From Bradyrhizobium sp. NP1 (lineage in GTDB: Bacteria > Pseudomonadota > Alphaproteobacteria > Rhizobiales > Xanthobacteraceae), in the NCBI RefSeq assembly GCF_030378205.1, contig NZ_CP127385.1, forward strand, positions 930,001 to 994,000: a DNA stretch of 64,000 nucleotides. The letters run 5' to 3'. The notes under the pieces are model-generated. The model saw nothing but the letters and a program-made list of their open reading frames with translations, was not told where the DNA came from and ran no database searches. Numbering within the stretch: position 1 is the stretch's first letter; every line of letters starts with the position of its first letter. Below, piece after piece: positions 61,998 to 64,000 of the stretch. A program made the position numbers and the translations under genes.

Positions 61998-62801
61998 ATG
62001 GATCGGCTCAAGGGAAAGGTCGCGATGGTGGTCGGCGGCGGCTCGATCGGGCCGGGCTGGGGCAACGGCAAGGCGACCGCGGTGACCTTTGCGCGCGAGG
62101 GCGCGAGCGTGTTCTGCGTCGACCGCAATGGCGCTGCCGCCGAGGAGACGGTGAAGATCATCACCGGCGAAGGCGGCAAGGCGACCGCGTTCACGGCCGA
62201 CGTCGCGCGCGCCGCCGAGGTCGAGGCGATGGTGGCGGCCTGCGTGAAGGCCCATGGCCGTATCGACGTGCTCGACAACAATGTCGGGATCGCCGAGATG
62301 GGCAGCGTCGTCGACGTCAGTGAGGCGGAATGGGACCGCGTGTTCGCGGTCAACCTGAAGAGCGCCTATCTCGCGATGAAGCACGTGATCCCGATCATGG
62401 CGAAGCAGGGCGGCGGCTCGATCATCAACATCTCCTCGATCGCCTCGATCCGCCATCTCGGCATCTCCTACGTGTCCTACGGCACGACCAAGGCGGCGAT
62501 GAACCAGATGACGAAGACCACCGCGGTCGAGTTCGCCCCTCAAAATGTCCGCGTCAACGCGATCCTGCCCGGATTGATGAAGACCCCGATGGTCGAGCAT
62601 TCCGCGGGCCTGGCCGCGAGCTATGCCAAGGGCGACGTCGAGGCGATGTGGCGCGCCCGCGACGCCCAGGTGCCGCTGGGGCACATGGGCGATGCCTGGG
62701 ACGTCGCCAATGCAGCGCTGTTCCTTGCTTCCGACGAATCGAAATACGTCACCGGCATCGAGCTCGTGGTCGATGGCGGCATCACCTGCCGGGCGGTTTA
62801 G
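61998..62801 (+). CDS. SDR family oxidoreductase
   Basis: A 267-residue classical short-chain dehydrogenase with an enlarged glycine motif (VVGGGSIGPGWGNGKATAVT), NNVG, the catalytic Ser in IINISSIASI and YxxxK as SYVSYGTTKAAMNQM, and the C-terminal GIELVVDGGITCRA. NAD(P)-dependent; the substrate is unknown. The preceding GGGAG is a good ribosome site. Confidence 0.92.
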   Translation: MDRLKGKVAMVVGGGSIGPGWGNGKATAVTFAREGASVFCVDRNGAAAEETVKIITGEGGKATAFTADVARAAEVEAMVAACVKAHGRIDVLDNNVGIAEMGSVVDVSEAEWDRVFAVNLKSAYLAMKHVIPIMAKQGGGSIINISSIASIRHLGISYVSYGTTKAAMNQMTKTTAVEFAPQNVRVNAILPGLMKTPMVEHSAGLAASYAKGDVEAMWRARDAQVPLGHMGDAWDVANAALFLASDESKYVTGIELVVDGGITCRAV

Positions 62802-62828
62802 GTTTTGTCGCCCTGGGGCGACACTTGC

Positions 62829-63599
62829 CTACTGCGCCAGCGCGAAGATGCCGCCGGCGAACGTATGCCACGCCGCCGTCGTGCTGACCGGCCAGTTCAA
62901 GAGCTTGATCGCGACCAGCACCAGCCCGCCGACCACATAGACCGGATGCGGTTTGCCGCGCGCGCGCCAGTCGTGCACGATGGCAACCACCAGCAGAAGA
63001 TAGGCGACGAAGGCCGGCGCGATCGTCACGGCGACCGGCGGAGGACCGGGTGGTCCCGGCGGCGCCAGGAAGGTCAGGAACCAGCGCGCCACCGCCGCAT
63101 CCAGGATGGAGATGCCGGCAAGCAGCATCAGGCGCTTGTGCGTCTCGGGCCTGCGCGCATTGGCGACAGCAAGCGCAAAGACGACGGCGAAAAACGCGAT
63201 CCCGCTGAGCGGCACGATGGAAAAGGCGATGCCGGCGTCGGTCTGGCCGACGGCCGCCGACCGCTTCATCACATTGACCGAGACCAGGAAGCCCATGATG
63301 GTCATGGCGGTCGCAAGCGACACGCCGATCATGCCGATGTCGCGATGGCTGACGATGCGGCCCGAGGCCGCAAGCCAGCTCTGCAACACGAAGAACAGGC
63401 TCCAGGCGAAGAACAGCACCCCATGGGCATGGATCACGGGTGTTGCCGAGAACGAACGCTGGGCCAGGGGCAGCCAGTAGGTCGGGGCAAAGCCCAGGAA
63501 AGCGACGGCCGCGCAGGCCAGCGCCATATGGAAATAAAAATAGCGCGCAGCGGCAATGGCAGCGGCGCTCGTGCGACGGTCATCAGTCAAGGTCGTCAT
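62829..63599 (-). CDS. Seven-helix membrane protein, unknown function
   Basis: A 256-residue integral membrane protein with about seven helices (HMALACAAVAFLGFAPTYWL, GVLFFAWSLFFVLQSWLAAS, IGVSLATAMTIMGFLVSVNV and others) and a Pro/Gly-rich periplasmic or cytosolic loop (LAPPGPPGPPP). Several His in helices (VIHAHG, SHRD, THKRL) could bind metal or heme. No family name can be given. Confidence 0.7.
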   Translation of the reverse strand: MTTLTDDRRTSAAAIAAARYFYFHMALACAAVAFLGFAPTYWLPLAQRSFSATPVIHAHGVLFFAWSLFFVLQSWLAASGRIVSHRDIGMIGVSLATAMTIMGFLVSVNVMKRSAAVGQTDAGIAFSIVPLSGIAFFAVVFALAVANARRPETHKRLMLLAGISILDAAVARWFLTFLAPPGPPGPPPVAVTIAPAFVAYLLLVVAIVHDWRARGKPHPVYVVGGLVLVAIKLLNWPVSTTAAWHTFAGGIFALAQ

Positions 63600-63783
63600 G
63601 TCCTTTGAGTCTGCGCAGGCCGCGCCGGGTTCAATTCATTTTCCGGCCGATCCCGAGGTCCGATGCGGCCGTTCACGGTTATCCAGCGCAGCATCCGTTC
63701 TGCGTGTATGATTGCCGCAAAGATGCCGCCGTTGCCATGGCAGATCGGCGGCCTCGACTCAGGGACCTTGTCAACTCTGTCCG

Positions 63784-64000
63784 ATGCGCGTTGCTCCGAC
63801 GATCGTGATGCTGGGCGGCCTTTTGGCCGCGCTCGTGCCGCTGACGCGGCCGGAGGCGGTCCGCGCCACCGGCACCGAGCTGGTGAAGGAGCCGCTGGTC
63901 GATCCCGCACCCTGTACCGCCGCGGCGACGAGCCGCGACGACGAGCGGATCATCGCCGCCTGCGGAGTGCTGGTCGACAATGACCGGACCCAGCGCGCCG
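63784..64000 (+). CDS. Exported TPR-type protein, cut by window end
   Basis: The frame beginning ATG 63784 is open to the last base. It encodes a signal peptide (MRVAPTIVMLGGLLAALVPL) and then a mature start with two Cys and DDERIIAACGVLVDNDRTQR, a pattern that opens exported tetratricopeptide proteins of rhizobia. Only about 72 residues are visible, so domain content beyond this is unknown. Confidence 0.6.
   Translation, partial: MRVAPTIVMLGGLLAALVPLTRPEAVRATGTELVKEPLVDPAPCTAAATSRDDERIIAACGVLVDNDRTQRA

Overview
The window is high-GC alphaproteobacterial chromosome, most likely Bradyrhizobium or a close relative. Supporting signs are a C4-pathway 5-aminolevulinate synthase (hemA) with an FNR/FixK-type box, an F0 ATP synthase operon with split b and b' subunits (atpI-B-E-F'-F), the murA-hisD-UPF0262-maf-yacG block ending at tRNA-Phe, TAXI-type TRAP transport, and many short palindromic intergenic repeats that I recognise from Bradyrhizobiaceae. 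The genus is an inference from gene content; I had no database.

Layout. 1-3.7 kb: a decayed ABC substrate-binding gene, an NAD-binding protein with an extra helical N-terminus, a cysteine hydrolase, a YbjQ protein and a long degenerate intergenic repeat. 3.9-12.2 kb: thrC, an M16 peptidase, a GNAT acetyltransferase, a secreted protein, the F0 operon on the minus strand, and yjbQ. 12.2-21.9 kb: an MHS-type transporter, a NarL-type regulator, a SufR-like regulator divergent from an MFS exporter, a large SSS-domain hybrid histidine kinase, and hemA. 22.1-24.2 kb: a metallo-beta-lactamase-fold hydrolase whose 3' end has been exchanged by insertion of a HEAT-repeat fragment. 24.2-29.1 kb: a chemotaxis receptor, a porin-like protein, a small HTH protein, an AAC(3)-type acyltransferase and tRNA-Thr. 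29.4-38.0 kb: a cNMP-domain/TrxR-like flavoprotein, then the murA to tRNA-Phe housekeeping block. 38.1-50.7 kb is accessory: an FAD monooxygenase, an HME-type RND pump without a visible adaptor gene, a CadC-like TPR regulator, an ECF-like sigma factor, a frameshifted LuxR gene, an rraA remnant, a TPR protein and a membrane-anchored GH19 lysozyme. 50.7-64 kb: metabolic genes (aldo/keto reductase, thioesterase, NUDIX, CoA-lyase), a beta-propeller protein, a complete TAXI-TRAP transporter with DUF1850, a short low-GC orphan, an SDR, a membrane protein, and the start of a TPR protein cut by the window end.

Most unusual structure. Two loci (32163-32329 and 54779-54943) each carry two large hairpins about 12 nt apart. 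All four have near-perfect ~25-bp stems, 21-23-nt loops and a short A/T bulge, with completely different stem sequences. The bulge is on the right arm in the first hairpin and on the left arm in the second, so each pair is mirror-symmetric, like REP/BIME units. No associated transposase is visible. Second is the 80-bp direct repeat at 22129-22208 and 22891-22970, where an inserted segment has supplied a diverged but protein-conserving end to the hydrolase gene. A 127-bp repeat occurs twice, each time providing the stop codon of a minus-strand gene.
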